Program-made: the position numbers and the translations under genes | The notes under the pieces: model-generated | The model's database searches: none | The model's input: the letters and a program-made list of their open reading frames with translations, nothing else | Told to the model about the DNA's origin: nothing | Shown: piece after piece, positions 15,450-15,469 of the stretch | Layout of the letters: each line of letters begins with the position of its first letter | Position numbering within the stretch: position 1 is the stretch's first letter | Source of the DNA: Saprospiraceae bacterium | GTDB lineage: Bacteria; Bacteroidota; Bacteroidia; Chitinophagales; Saprospiraceae | DNA: 15,469 nucleotides | Reading direction: 5' to 3' | Assembly: GCA_007125435.1 (NCBI GenBank) | Contig: SLDF01000011.1 | Span: 1-15,469 of the forward strand

Positions 15450-15469
15450 CTGAGCCAGAGGCGGCTCAG
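15450..15469. repeat. 7-bp inverted repeat at the right edge
   Basis: CTGAGCC and GGCTCAG surround a 6-nt loop (AGAGGC), ending exactly at the window edge. The GC-rich palindrome stands out from the AT-rich DNA before it. It may be the start of another dispersed element or a terminator for a gene outside the window. Confidence 0.4.

Overview
The window looks like chromosomal DNA of a Bacteroidota bacterium. The evidence is a TonB-dependent receptor with an N-terminal carboxypeptidase-regulatory-like domain followed at once by a DUF4249-type lipoprotein, a secreted protein made of tandem fasciclin (FAS1) domains, -7 promoter boxes matching the phylum's TAnnTTTG consensus, little use of Shine-Dalgarno sequences, and modest GC content. 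I cannot place it below phylum from sequence alone. No tRNA, rRNA, CRISPR array, transposase or phage gene is visible.

Layout. 1-1682 (-) is the N-terminal part of a multi-FAS1 surface protein that runs off the left edge. 1918-4664 (-) is a tight two-gene unit: an exported oligoendopeptidase F (M3B) and, 2 bp after its stop, a LacX-like aldose 1-epimerase. 4665-5332 is a non-coding stretch holding one copy of a GC-rich ~116-bp dispersed repeat. 5333-7159 (+) is a full-length half-size ABC exporter. 7160-7553 holds the second, inverted copy of the repeat, a good promoter and a leader hairpin. 7554-9764 (+) is a dipeptidyl-peptidase IV with all catalytic and substrate-anchoring residues. Two terminator-like hairpins separate it from 9901-11310 (-), a cytoplasmic TPR protein. 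11311-12082 is AT-rich and contains an overlooked 41-codon single-pass membrane protein. 12083-15270 (+) is the TonB-dependent receptor/DUF4249 pair. The right edge holds two palindromic elements.

How the genes may work together. PepF and DPP-IV both carry signal peptides and together could break down peptides in the envelope or periplasm. The TonB receptor/lipoprotein pair could import a ligand that cannot be identified here. These links are inference from neighbourhood; only PepF/epimerase and receptor/DUF4249 look like true operons.

The most unusual structure is the pair of ~97%-identical inverted repeats bracketing the ABC exporter. Each lies upstream of an exported peptidase gene, so recombination between them could invert the exporter segment. 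I found no clear defence system, biosynthetic cluster or other new multi-gene system. The best under-described items are the repeat element, the 41-aa membrane protein and the unassigned TonB/DUF4249 import pair.
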